Assembly: GCF_026239735.1 (NCBI RefSeq)
Contig: NZ_JAPIVT010000001.1
Location: forward strand, 496,001-560,000
Source of the DNA: Pedobacter sp. MC2016-05
Lineage (GTDB): Bacteria; Bacteroidota; Bacteroidia; Sphingobacteriales; Sphingobacteriaceae
Length of the DNA stretch: 64,000 bases
Direction: 5' to 3'
Shown here: positions 17,485 to 25,878 of the stretch, piece after piece
Layout of the letters: every line of letters begins with the position of its first letter
Numbering within the stretch: the stretch's first letter is position 1
The notes under the pieces: model-generated
What the model was told of the DNA's origin: nothing
What the model saw: only the letters and a program-made list of their open reading frames with translations
Database searches by the model: none
Position numbers and translations under genes: made by a program

Positions 17485-18237
17485 ATGGCGAATTTATTAA
17501 CCGACAGAAATTTTTGGGTAAATTATTGGGAAAGTAAAAAAGGACTTGCAGTCCAAATTCCAGCAAATTATGTATTCCATCGCCAGCTCGGAGAAATTGT
17601 TGCTCAAAATAATGTTAAAACAGCTATTGAACTTGGCGGGTTTCCAGGTTATTATGCCGTTTTTTTGAAGAAATATCTTAAGCTGGAGGTAACGCTGTTG
17701 GATTATTTTATTCATCCGCCAGTGGTAGTCGATTTGTTGGAAAAAAATGGCTTGAAAGAAAAAGATATTCATATTATAGAAACCGACTTATTCAATTATC
17801 ACCCAGATCAGCAATATGATTTAGTTTTAAGTTGTGGTTTAATTGAGCATTTTAACGATACTGCTGATATTATAAACCGCCATATTGCCTTCGTAAAGCC
17901 AGGTGGAACACTTTTCATCACTCTTCCAAACTTTAAAGCGGTAAATGGCTGGTTCCAAAAAAACTTCGATAAAGAAAATTACGATAAACATAACATCGAT
18001 AGCATGAACCCTGAATTTCTAAAATCCATTTGCGAAAAAGCAGGGATGAACGAAGTTAAATCAGGCTACTTTGGCAGGTTTAGTGTTTGGCTAGAAAACG
18101 AAAGTCAGAAATCTGCCGGAGTTAAGCTTTTCAAAAAAGCTGTATGGTTAACTGGTAAAGTTTTTACTAAAATTATTCCTTTTGAAAGCCAGGCCTTATC
18201 GCCCTACATTATTTTGCAGGCAAAAAAGCCTTTATAA
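17485..18237 (+). CDS. Class I SAM-dependent methyltransferase
   Basis: A 250-residue Rossmann-fold methyltransferase. Motif I is AIELGGFPGYYAVFL (about 47-61), followed by the acidic VTLLDYF, and motif IV is YDLVLSCGLIEHF. A later FVKPGGTLFITLPN is typical of this class. There is no membrane segment. The 3' end overlaps the convergent fucosidase gene by 6 nt. It faces the glycan locus on the other strand, so a sugar or lipid-linked acceptor is plausible but not shown. Confidence 0.88.
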   Translation: MANLLTDRNFWVNYWESKKGLAVQIPANYVFHRQLGEIVAQNNVKTAIELGGFPGYYAVFLKKYLKLEVTLLDYFIHPPVVVDLLEKNGLKEKDIHIIETDLFNYHPDQQYDLVLSCGLIEHFNDTADIINRHIAFVKPGGTLFITLPNFKAVNGWFQKNFDKENYDKHNIDSMNPEFLKSICEKAGMNEVKSGYFGRFSVWLENESQKSAGVKLFKKAVWLTGKVFTKIIPFESQALSPYIILQAKKPL

Positions 18238-19683
18238 ACTTTTTTTATACAATCCGATTTCGCTCAAGGTAATACAAACCGGAGATTGAGTAATGTTGAT
18301 TTTTACTTTGTTTGTGGTTACAGGCTGATCAAATTTGATTAACCTTTTCGCGCCAATACTGGTTCCATCATAAATCTTTTTCCAGCTGTTATTCTCCAAT
18401 ATCTCAATATTATAAGCTTCTACTCTTTGCCCAAGCGGGATATATTCTCGCAGACTTACAATATCAAATGTTTTAAGCGATTTCAAATTAATCTCCAAAC
18501 TTGCAGTATGGGTATTGTCTGTTGTGGCCCAATAAGTTTCCTTATTATTATCAATCAACTTATTTACGAGATAATCTTTTCCCCGCGTATTATTGGCCGT
18601 TATGCTTGCATTTTTGGCAAAGTTATTCGCAAACGTGTTTTTAACCATTTCCCCAAACGTTTTTAGTGCTAACACATCATCATCGTGTAGCTGCCCCCGT
18701 GTGTCTGGCGCTAAGCCTAAATCCAAGCCGGCGCCTCGTCCCACGCTTTTTAGATACAGGTCGAAAAGCATTTCAGGAGTTTTTGGTTTTTCGGTAGGAT
18801 GATAGAACCAGCCTTTTCGCAAAGGAACATCACATTCTGCAGGCATCCAAAATTTGCCGTTTCTTATTCCCTCCGGACTCTCAGGATAATTTGCCTGACC
18901 AGGTACTGCAACATTTTTTCCTTTCGGTGGCATGGGCGTAAAAGTAGCCCAACTGGTCTCCGCGGCATGCCCATCTTCGTTTCCCACCCACCTGATGTCA
19001 AGTCCGATATCACTAAAGATATTGGCCATAGGTTGCATTTTTCTGGTAATCGCCCAGGTGTTTGCCCAGTCATAATAGGTCGTGTTATCAATAGACCTTT
19101 TTTCTCGGGCTCCGCCATAATAACCATCACCACCATTTGCTCCGTCGTGCCAGCTCATAAATAATTCTCCGTAGTTGCCGTATAATTCTTTAAGCTGCGC
19201 TTGATAGATTGCTAAATATTTATCGGTGCCATAAAGCGGATTATTCCTGTCCCAGGGCGAGCAATAAATGCCGAATTTTAAGCGAGCTTTTCTTACCGCC
19301 TGCTCCACTTCTCTTACCAGATCTCCCTTTCCATTTCGAAACGGACTTTTAGTAATATTATAATTTGTTGTTTTGGTGGGCCATAATGCAAAACCATCGT
19401 GGTGCTTAGCTACCAGAATAATTCCTTTTAGTCCACCTGCTTTAGCTGCGGCAACAATTTGTTCAGCGTCGAAATTAGCCGGATTAAAGGTTTTTGGGTT
19501 CGCATCACCAAACCCCCATTCTTTATTCTCAAAGGTAGTAGGTGTGAAATGAATTAAGCCATACACCTCTACATCATGCCAGCCAAGCTGCCTTTTTGAA
19601 GGAAGGGCGCCATAAGGTTCTGGCGCATGTTGAGCATAGGTAGTTATTGAAAGGAATAGTAAAAGCAGGGATGTTATTCTCAT
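18232..19683 (-). CDS. Alpha-L-fucosidase, glycoside hydrolase family 29
   Basis: A 483-residue secreted GH29 enzyme that releases L-fucose from glycans with retention. The signal peptide is RITSLLLLFLSITTYAQ. The catalytic barrel covers about 25-340 with VAKHHDGFALW (His94-His95) and FMSWHDGAN, where Asp180 is the likely nucleophile. A C-terminal discoidin/F5-8C-like carbohydrate-binding domain covers about 350-483. It lies at the downstream end of a minus-strand glycan locus, 42 bp after a glycosyltransferase. No SusC/SusD pair is present, so this is not a classical polysaccharide utilisation locus. Confidence 0.95.
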   Translation of the reverse strand: MRITSLLLLFLSITTYAQHAPEPYGALPSKRQLGWHDVEVYGLIHFTPTTFENKEWGFGDANPKTFNPANFDAEQIVAAAKAGGLKGIILVAKHHDGFALWPTKTTNYNITKSPFRNGKGDLVREVEQAVRKARLKFGIYCSPWDRNNPLYGTDKYLAIYQAQLKELYGNYGELFMSWHDGANGGDGYYGGAREKRSIDNTTYYDWANTWAITRKMQPMANIFSDIGLDIRWVGNEDGHAAETSWATFTPMPPKGKNVAVPGQANYPESPEGIRNGKFWMPAECDVPLRKGWFYHPTEKPKTPEMLFDLYLKSVGRGAGLDLGLAPDTRGQLHDDDVLALKTFGEMVKNTFANNFAKNASITANNTRGKDYLVNKLIDNNKETYWATTDNTHTASLEINLKSLKTFDIVSLREYIPLGQRVEAYNIEILENNSWKKIYDGTSIGAKRLIKFDQPVTTNKVKINITQSPVCITLSEIGLYKKSL

Positions 19684-19725
19684 ATTATTAGCTTCGGGAA
19701 GCCAAATTACTAAGAATAAATCTGA

Positions 19726-20640
19726 TTATTTAGTAAAATATTGCGCTAACTTTTCTCTTACAAAACGTTTCACCCTCAAAACCATATTTCCTTTTCTGGT
19801 AGATAGAAAGCTTTTGATGATTTGATAGGCTTTCTTATCTTCTTCTATTACCTCTGGAAATTCAGTAATGGGTTTTGGGTTGATTACCACGTTATAAATA
19901 TCGTTGATTCCAGAGTGTACACCGGTTCCGTCATGCCCAATATTATTCACCAGAGACTGGGATGGGTTTAGTGTTAAGCCGCCTTTCAAAAATATCGAGG
20001 CATACCAGCGAATGGCCCAACTGTTGTTTTTGCCTTTTTTGAATTCGAGCATCTGCTTCCAGAAATTCATTTTATTTTCTATGGAAAAGGCCGATTTTTT
20101 CTTCTTATCAAATTGTTTGATTAGCGTTTCAATGTTCGGCTCGAAATTCTTCCATGCTCTTCCCCAGGTCGCCCATCCCCAGCTGGTGGCGGCTCTGTAA
20201 AAAAATGACTGTGGTAAGCCCTCTGCTTTCAATGGATACATGTAAGCGCCGATATGCATTACCTTTACTTCATCGCGATAGCGATTTAGCGCATCGTTAA
20301 AATAGCTTAAAGTATGTGGTGAGGTAACCAAATCATCTTCCAGAACAATTGCCTGATCATAATCCTTGATCAGTTTGGTTACCCCCTCTATAACAGAGTT
20401 TGCTAAACCAGCATTTTCTTTCCGCTCAAATACTTTTACAGATTTAAAACCATCAACTTTATTGATAATGGCTCTTACTTCTGCAACATTTTCTTCGTCG
20501 TTTGATGTTTTTGCTCCATCAGAAAAAATAAATAACCTACTCTCTCTCGCCAGATTATTTTTCTGCAGAAATTTTATTGTTCGTTCGGTATGTTGCGGAC
20601 GATTGTAAACAAAAAGGGCTATAGGGGCGAGGTTTTGCAT
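19726..20640 (-). CDS. Glycosyltransferase (GT-A, GT2-like)
   Basis: A 304-residue glycosyltransferase. The start PIALFVYNRPQHTERTI is a GT-A nucleotide-binding strand, and AIVLEDDLVTSPHTL (about 96-110) supplies the acidic DxD-type metal site. A Trp-rich TSWGWATWGRAWKNF follows, a pattern I recall in Bacteroidota surface-polysaccharide enzymes. No membrane span is seen. It is probably in the flippase-methyltransferase operon, although 110 bp with an inverted repeat separates it from the upstream gene. Donor and acceptor are unknown. Confidence 0.88.
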   Translation of the reverse strand: MQNLAPIALFVYNRPQHTERTIKFLQKNNLARESRLFIFSDGAKTSNDEENVAEVRAIINKVDGFKSVKVFERKENAGLANSVIEGVTKLIKDYDQAIVLEDDLVTSPHTLSYFNDALNRYRDEVKVMHIGAYMYPLKAEGLPQSFFYRAATSWGWATWGRAWKNFEPNIETLIKQFDKKKKSAFSIENKMNFWKQMLEFKKGKNNSWAIRWYASIFLKGGLTLNPSQSLVNNIGHDGTGVHSGINDIYNVVINPKPITEFPEVIEEDKKAYQIIKSFLSTRKGNMVLRVKRFVREKLAQYFTK

Positions 20641-20669
20641 TGATTTATTTTTTCATCATCTATCCGATA

Positions 20670-20731
20670 CGTCCTGCTGAATTTATTTCAGCATCGCTAT
20701 TTTAAGATCCTGAAATAAATTCCGGATGACG
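20670..20731. repeat. REP-like imperfect inverted repeat
   Basis: The 26-nt arms at 20670-20695 and 20706-20731 match at 22 of 26 positions around a 10-nt centre. The core is GAATTTATTTCAG/CTGAAATAAATTC. CGTCATCCTGAATTTATTTC-like repeats are, from memory, dispersed in Sphingobacteriia. It sits between two co-directional glycan genes and could act as an RNA hairpin. Confidence 0.65.
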
Positions 20732-20750
20732 AGCTCATGAGGTTTACTAA

Positions 20751-21512
20751 TTAGAAAATATGCAGATTAGAATCTGATTTCTGCGTTAAAACGGTATAGG
20801 CGTTTGCAAATTGTTCTTGTTTTTTTCTTCCCAGCAAATTCCCTAAAGTTTTTTTAATCTTGTACTCCAGTTCGATTTTTAAATTTTTTGTAAAGGTTTT
20901 AGGCGCTTTCCTATTGATAAATTCATTAAATTTTACAGTTTCTGGCGCAGTCATCGAAACCTTATCTTCCAGAATTTCCAATCCCTCGCTTTGCAATAAA
21001 AACCTCAATGAGGTTGGCGTGTACATATTAATGTGTCCATAATCCAAAAAGTGTTTCATGCGGTTATCTACACCAAAACGGTAATCTTTTGGTACTTCTA
21101 CTACAATATACTTCGCTACCCGTTTTAGTTCGCGAAGAAGGATGCGCTCATGTTCCACATGCTCCAAAACGTGTGCGAGAATAATTAAATCGAAGCTATC
21201 ATCTTCGTAGGGAATTTTGTACCCATCGAAAGTCCGCGCTTCCTTTAAACGAGATAATTTTCTATCCTTAATGATATCGACACCACTTTGAGCAATTTCC
21301 AAGGCATAAAGCTCCGGCGCGAAGTTCCAATCATTTAGAAAATGTAAGATACTCCCATCGCCAGCACCAACCTCCAAAACCTTTTTCGGCCTGATTCCTT
21401 CACAAACATCAACAATGTTTTTTGCCTTATATTTAGCACCAAGCATGCGCCAGGCTACATCACTATTGGTATAAAAATTATCGTAGGCTGTTTTAACTTC
21501 TTCGCTTAACAT
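20751..21512 (-). CDS. Class I SAM-dependent methyltransferase
   Basis: A 253-residue methyltransferase. Motif I is KKVLEVGAGDGSILHFL (about 42-58), motif II is LYALEIAQSG and motif IV is FDLIILAHVLEHVEHE. The MTs-like VEVPKDYRFGVDNRMKHFLDYGHINMYT after motif IV resembles enzymes in surface-glycan clusters. It starts 11 nt after the preceding gene's stop, so it is co-transcribed with it and with the flippase. It probably modifies a sugar or a lipid-linked glycan, by context only. Confidence 0.88.
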   Translation of the reverse strand: MLSEEVKTAYDNFYTNSDVAWRMLGAKYKAKNIVDVCEGIRPKKVLEVGAGDGSILHFLNDWNFAPELYALEIAQSGVDIIKDRKLSRLKEARTFDGYKIPYEDDSFDLIILAHVLEHVEHERILLRELKRVAKYIVVEVPKDYRFGVDNRMKHFLDYGHINMYTPTSLRFLLQSEGLEILEDKVSMTAPETVKFNEFINRKAPKTFTKNLKIELEYKIKKTLGNLLGRKKQEQFANAYTVLTQKSDSNLHIF

Positions 21513-21523
21513 AACATTGGGGA

Positions 21524-22171
21524 TTAAATGCCCAGACAGTTGTCGGTTTTATAAAAAACCGATGTTGCTTTTTCATAGAAAAATCCCGGAGAAATTCCAC
21601 TGAAACTAAGTTCCTTAAAGCCTTGTTCTTTTAAAAAAGTACGTGCATCATCATAAAATTCACGTTCGCTATCATCTAAAACAATCACGCCCGTTGGGTT
21701 TAGAGCCTCTAAGCTGTATCTGCAGCATCGTACGCGGTCGCGACCATCAACAATAATGATATCGAATTTTTTACCTAACAACGCTGCCTTTTTTGCGTAT
21801 TCTCCATCGCGTTGGAGCTCGCAAAAGATCATTTCTGCGTTTGCCGGACTTGTTCCTTTTACCTTATCAAACCAGCCTTTATCATGCTCAACAGAGGTGA
21901 CAGATCCGGCTTTCTCTGCGTAGAAAATTGTAGAATTTCCAGAACCATATTCGAAAATATGTTGAGATTTATTGAGCCGTTCGTTAATAAAATCGATAAA
22001 AGAATAAGTTACCCACGGAAGGGCTTTGCCGTTCCCATCAACCGCTTGTTTTTTATCAAAGGCCGTGAACCAGCCAATGCTGTTCAAATAACCTTTATGT
22101 CCGTATGATAATAATGCTTTTAGCCTGTTAGGTTTTGCAATTAATGTAGAAAGTGCTTTTAAAGTGCTCAA
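21524..22171 (-). CDS. Rossmann-fold methyltransferase-like protein (FkbM-like)
   Basis: A 215-residue protein. HIFEYGSGNSTIFYAEKAGSV (about 72-92) is a SAM-binding loop with the acidic strand end SVEHD. FDIIIVDGRDRVRCC and GVIVLDDSER complete the fold. The type is often annotated as a FkbM-like or hypothetical methyltransferase. Its start overlaps the flippase stop by 4 nt (ATGA), which implies translational coupling. The substrate is unknown, and by position it is probably a step in glycan synthesis. Confidence 0.75.
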   Translation of the reverse strand: MSTLKALSTLIAKPNRLKALLSYGHKGYLNSIGWFTAFDKKQAVDGNGKALPWVTYSFIDFINERLNKSQHIFEYGSGNSTIFYAEKAGSVTSVEHDKGWFDKVKGTSPANAEMIFCELQRDGEYAKKAALLGKKFDIIIVDGRDRVRCCRYSLEALNPTGVIVLDDSEREFYDDARTFLKEQGFKELSFSGISPGFFYEKATSVFYKTDNCLGI

Positions 22172-23487
22172 CGTTTTAATATTTTTTGAAATGCTGTGAT
22201 CAAAAATAACGATTTTAACATCATTATTCCTTGCTGACGGGTTTTAGGGATAAGTAAAAGATAAAATGCGGAGCTTGCGCATGCAATTAATGTTGCAATA
22301 GATGCACCAACGCCTGCATACAGCGGGATTAGCCAGAAATTAAGAAGTATATTTATTATTGCACCAACTGCAGTTCGGTAAAAGGAGATTTTGGTAAATC
22401 CTTCAGCAAGAAGAAATTGTGAGCTGGCACTACCTAAGAAAACAAACACGCCTGACCAGATATGGATGGGCAACATATTTTCTGCTTCTGCAAAGCGATT
22501 GTCATAAATAATATCGATAATGATAGTGGAGCTGAAGGTGATTATTAGTGCCACAGGTAAGCTGATTGCCACTAGTAAATCATACAAGTTTTGCAGTCTT
22601 TTAATATATCGGGCATGATCGGTTTTCCTGGCATGAATTAATGCGGGAAAAACTGAGGTTACAATCGCAACCGGAATGAAATACCAGGCTTCGCTAATTT
22701 TTGCTACAGCACCATATATCCCGACGGCGGCACTTCCTTCACTTTTTAACATCACCAGATCGATCTTCATGTAAATAGAAACCATTACCGCCGATAGTAT
22801 TAACGGTGCTGATTGTTTCAATAAGGATTTCGCCCGTTCTTTTTTAAAATGCCATTTAAAGATGCTAAATCCTTTGGAATGATACCTGATCGTTAGCCCT
22901 AATGCCAGGATAAAACCATCGAAAACGAGTGCCCAGGCAAACCAAATCACCGGCACCTTTAAATACACGAGGATAATTTTGAAAACAGCAGAAGCGATTA
23001 CACAAATATTTTGGACCTGAACAACATATTTTGATTGCACCTGCGATTGAAAATAAGAGTCGATTACGTTGAAAGATTTAAAAAAAGCTGCAAATGAAAG
23101 CAACGCCACTACATACGTTAAGGGTTCTCCGGGCTTATCGGAAAGATGATGGAACAATAAATATAAGCCTATTGAAACAGGGATCAAGAGTAAATTAACT
23201 GTTAACCTTAATAATAATGAAGTTCCCAGTATTTCATCTTTTTTGGTTGGGTCATTTATAATTTCCCGAATCACGAAGGTGTCCAATCCTAACGCTCCAA
23301 TTGCAGCCGCAATTGCAGTAAAAGCATCAGCAAAGCTTAAATCTCCAAATGAACTCGGCCCCAGAAATCTGGTGACCACAAAGCCAACAATCATACTCAG
23401 GATGCGGCCAAACATCAACCACCCTGTATTTTTTAAATACTTATTAAATGCTTCTTCATCAAAACCTTTTAGGGCTGGTAATTTCAT
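22168..23487 (-). CDS. Polysaccharide flippase (Wzx/MATE-like, MVF superfamily)
   Basis: A 439-residue polytopic inner-membrane protein with about 12-14 predicted spans. GRILSMIVGFVVTRFLGP near the N-terminus, with the following SFGDLSFADAF, is the classic RfbX/Wzx start. It is expected to flip an undecaprenyl-linked glycan to the periplasmic face. It is the first gene of a minus-strand run: flippase, two methyltransferases, a glycosyltransferase and a fucosidase. No polymerase or chain-length gene accompanies it, so the glycan may be a short glycan or assembled with genes elsewhere. Confidence 0.92.
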   Translation of the reverse strand: MKLPALKGFDEEAFNKYLKNTGWLMFGRILSMIVGFVVTRFLGPSSFGDLSFADAFTAIAAAIGALGLDTFVIREIINDPTKKDEILGTSLLLRLTVNLLLIPVSIGLYLLFHHLSDKPGEPLTYVVALLSFAAFFKSFNVIDSYFQSQVQSKYVVQVQNICVIASAVFKIILVYLKVPVIWFAWALVFDGFILALGLTIRYHSKGFSIFKWHFKKERAKSLLKQSAPLILSAVMVSIYMKIDLVMLKSEGSAAVGIYGAVAKISEAWYFIPVAIVTSVFPALIHARKTDHARYIKRLQNLYDLLVAISLPVALIITFSSTIIIDIIYDNRFAEAENMLPIHIWSGVFVFLGSASSQFLLAEGFTKISFYRTAVGAIINILLNFWLIPLYAGVGASIATLIACASSAFYLLLIPKTRQQGIMMLKSLFLITAFQKILKR

Positions 23488-23520
23488 TGGCGCAAAGATG
23501 TAAAAAAATGTGCGTTAATC

Positions 23521-23583
23521 AACTGAATGGTGCACCACTGCAATATCGCATCAGTGGTCTGCTTCACCATGTTTTTGATTAGT
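23521..23583 (-). pseudogene. Decayed repeat unit downstream of lipoprotein stop
   Basis: Directly after the stop at 23584-23586 the minus strand still reads, in the same frame, TNQKHGEADH-stop-CDIAV and then loses frame. This matches the upstream unit NPKHGEPGHRCDIAVGAP, with CGA (Arg) changed to TGA and a missing T after GCAGT. It appears to be a former repeat cut off from the gene. Confidence 0.75.
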
Positions 23584-24216
23584 TTAGCCCCCGGTCTGGT
23601 TTTCAGCAGTTTTTACAGTTGCTGGCGCAATAGTAGTTGGAGGTGTGGTCACTGTCGTTGCCGGCTGAACCCCTTCAGAAGTCAATGGTGCACCAACTGC
23701 AATATCACATCGGTGGTTTGGTTGGCCATGGGGAGGATTCATTCCTTTGGCCGCTTTGGTATTTACAGTTTGGGAAACCACTGGTTTGCCCGTAGGTGAT
23801 TGTGCTGCTTGAACTGGTTTCGAATCTAATGGCGCACCAACGGCAATATCGCATCTGTGCCCTGGTTCACCATGTTTAGGATTTAAGTTTTTTCCACTGC
23901 TGGTTTCCGTAGATGTTGCTGGTAGGTTAACTGCAATGGGCTGTGTTTGCGCGGCGGGTTTTTGAGCTGGTGTAGTTGCGGCTTGATTCAACGGCGCACC
24001 TTCTGCCAAATCACAGGTATGGCCTGGCTCGCCATGTTTAGGATTAAATATTAATGTTTTGCCTATGGTCTGCGCTTTAGTCGTGTTAGTGTTAGTGCCT
24101 TTCCGCAATCCTTCCAGCCCGCCAGGAGTAGAAATAACTGCGTTTTTATCTTCTTTTTTTTCGCTATTGCACGAAGATAAAATCGTTAAAGCAAAGAAAT
24201 AAAATAAGTGTTTCAT
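23584..24216 (-). CDS. Lipoprotein with HGxPxHxCD repeats
   Basis: A lipoprotein of 210 residues. The signal peptide ends in the lipobox LSSC (Cys16), so it is predicted to be membrane-anchored. It carries three copies of a ~19-residue unit NPxHGxPxHxCD(I/L)AxGAPL, separated by Thr/Pro/Ala/Gln-rich linkers of roughly 35-50 residues. Each unit has two His and one Cys in fixed spacing, which could bind a metal, haem or thiol partner; this is inference. The ATG at 24216 is chosen because it places the lipobox correctly; the longer frame to 24276 would overlap the DinB gene. A decayed fourth unit follows the stop. Confidence 0.8.
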   Translation of the reverse strand: MKHLFYFFALTILSSCNSEKKEDKNAVISTPGGLEGLRKGTNTNTTKAQTIGKTLIFNPKHGEPGHTCDLAEGAPLNQAATTPAQKPAAQTQPIAVNLPATSTETSSGKNLNPKHGEPGHRCDIAVGAPLDSKPVQAAQSPTGKPVVSQTVNTKAAKGMNPPHGQPNHRCDIAVGAPLTSEGVQPATTVTTPPTTIAPATVKTAENQTGG

Positions 24217-24253
24217 AAACCTCATCCGTTTAATCAAATATGAGCAATTATTT

Positions 24254-24772
24254 TTATCGTTTAAAACTCTCCTCAATTCTAACCAACTGTTTTAAATGGT
24301 GCTTGAGATGAATTTCAATAAAACGAAGCCATTGTTTTGCGTTTAAATATCCTAAACGGGGATGTTTGGTTTTGATCGTTCTATCGGCTGTTGCAACTAG
24401 CGGGTAAATTTTCGTTAGCGATTCCTCAAATTCCAGAATGAAGTCTAAAGCTTCGGCTTTAGTTATTTTTTTTACTCGGGCTATCAACCGCTTAGGTACT
24501 TTATATTTTTGCGACGGAGGGAAGGCGCCAAGAAATAAAATAACCTTAACTGCAAAATGAGTCGCTTCCTTTTCACCTTTGCCTTGGGCACTATTCTCTA
24601 AGGCAATTAGCGATAATAAGCTGGCATCGAATATATGTGAATACACTTCGCTATAACTCCAACCATTTATGGGTGGGGTTACCTGAAAAACTTCTTCATC
24701 ATAATGTGATAGCTTGTTTTTGTAAGCATTCACAATTTTATGTATCGATGTATTCACTTTCGAGCTTGTCAT
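24254..24772 (-). CDS. DinB-like four-helix protein
   Basis: A 172-residue, mostly helical protein. The order of features fits the DinB/YfiT superfamily of putative metal-dependent thiol transferases: NGWSYSEVYSHIFDAS (about 36-51, with His47) and LRFIEIHLKHHLKQL near the end (His in IEIHLKHH). Such proteins usually use three His residues for metal binding, and suitable ones are present. No signal peptide is seen. It lies 37 nt upstream of the lipoprotein start, so the two may be co-transcribed, with YjjG also upstream on the same strand. Confidence 0.75.
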   Translation of the reverse strand: MTSSKVNTSIHKIVNAYKNKLSHYDEEVFQVTPPINGWSYSEVYSHIFDASLLSLIALENSAQGKGEKEATHFAVKVILFLGAFPPSQKYKVPKRLIARVKKITKAEALDFILEFEESLTKIYPLVATADRTIKTKHPRLGYLNAKQWLRFIEIHLKHHLKQLVRIEESFKR

Positions 24773-24793
24773 TTAATAAAGATAAAATAACAA

Positions 24794-25483
24794 TTAGAAA
24801 AGCAGCATTAATTCTTTCAAATGAGTAATTTGTTTGGCTACATCGGCAGGTTTTTCCTTTTCTAAAGGATTGAAGAAAATAGCTTCGATACCAAAATTTA
24901 ATGCACCATAAACATCTGCTTCCAAACTATCTCCGATCATGATGCTCTCTGCCTTTGTTGCTTTGGCTTTATCCAGTGCATATTCAAAAATTTGTGGGTT
25001 TGGTTTATTAACGCCCACATCTTCAGAAATAATTACGTTTTCGAAATAAGGATTTAAGTTGGATAAATTCATTTTGGTCAATGTCGTTTCCTTAAATCCA
25101 TTTGAAATAATATGCAAAGAGTATTTTTGCTGTAAATAAGCCAAAACTTCTTCAGCAGCCTCAAAGAGATTCGTCTTGGTTGGAGAAATACTGACGTAAT
25201 CATCTTCAAATTGGTTCGGTACCGAATCGGGGTGAATACCTAATTGAATAAAGGTTTTGCTGAAACGTTCTGCCCGTAAAAATTCTTTGGTAATTTTTCC
25301 AAGGTGATAATCTGCCCAAAGCTGATGGTTGTTCTCCGTATATTTTAAAATGAAATCGGAGCACGATTGTAAGCCCAGTTCCTGTAATTTATGGGTATGG
25401 TAGAGTTCGTTCAGGGTTTCTTCGGCATTCCGATCAAAATCCCAGATGGTATGATCGAGGTCGAAAAAGATATGTTTTTTCAT
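24794..25483 (-). CDS. yjjG: YjjG family noncanonical pyrimidine nucleotidase (HAD)
   Basis: A HAD-superfamily hydrolase of about 229 residues. Motif I is FFDLDHTIWD (Asp8 and Asp10), motif II is HIISNGFKE, and motif III/IV is IMIGDSLEADVYGALNFG. The Trp after DHTI and the cap helices resemble YjjG, which dephosphorylates noncanonical pyrimidine nucleoside monophosphates. The frame is open to 25510, but the ATG at 25483 puts motif I at the usual distance from the start. It follows the tyrosine phosphatase gene by 27 nt and is likely co-transcribed with it. Confidence 0.88.
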   Translation of the reverse strand: MKKHIFFDLDHTIWDFDRNAEETLNELYHTHKLQELGLQSCSDFILKYTENNHQLWADYHLGKITKEFLRAERFSKTFIQLGIHPDSVPNQFEDDYVSISPTKTNLFEAAEEVLAYLQQKYSLHIISNGFKETTLTKMNLSNLNPYFENVIISEDVGVNKPNPQIFEYALDKAKATKAESIMIGDSLEADVYGALNFGIEAIFFNPLEKEKPADVAKQITHLKELMLLF

Positions 25484-25510
25484 TAAAATATTTTTACAAA
25501 AGTAGATCAT

Positions 25511-25837
25511 CTATGTTAATAATAGATAGTCTTGCGTTTTAGTGCGTAATTCTTCAATTAAGTGCTCATCCATGTACTGATAATCATCTGGAATATCCAG
25601 AGTGATAATCCGCTTGTTTACAATCTCCTCATTAAACTTTTCCGCTATTATTTGTTTATGTTTTTTTTCCATTACGAAGATGAGATCTGCCCACGATATA
25701 TGGCGTGGGTTTAATTTGATCCGGGCAGATGGTGCAGTGCCTGCAGAGCGAATCTGGTGTTGACTGTGGTTTTTAAAAATTGTCTCAGCCGTTGCACTTC
25801 GCCACTTATTTCTACTGCAAACAAAAAGAACGTTCAT
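25511..25837 (-). CDS. Short low-molecular-weight tyrosine phosphatase-like protein
   Basis: A 108-residue protein. It begins NVLFVCSRNKWRS, which contains the CX5R(S) P-loop of low-molecular-weight phosphotyrosine phosphatases (Cys7, Arg13, Ser14). ADLIFVMEKKH and DIPDDYQYMD follow, the latter in the place of the general-acid DP loop. At about two-thirds of the usual 150 residues, it belongs to a short subgroup that I recall as common in Bacteroidota and Proteobacteria. It is probably cytoplasmic, followed by yjjG 27 nt later and preceded by upp. The substrate is unknown. Confidence 0.85.
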   Translation of the reverse strand: MNVLFVCSRNKWRSATAETIFKNHSQHQIRSAGTAPSARIKLNPRHISWADLIFVMEKKHKQIIAEKFNEEIVNKRIITLDIPDDYQYMDEHLIEELRTKTQDYLLLT

Positions 25838-25878
25838 TTTTTTATCTCTGTTACTTTTTTACAAGATCCACATCTTGA

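Noticed and set aside
18427..19164. Several plus-strand ORFs across the fucosidase gene
   Set aside because: They are shadows of the GH29 frame, which has a signal peptide and catalytic motifs.
17485..23487. Interpretation of the fucosidase region as a polysaccharide utilisation locus
   Set aside because: There is no SusC/SusD pair or dedicated regulator; the genes are mainly biosynthetic.
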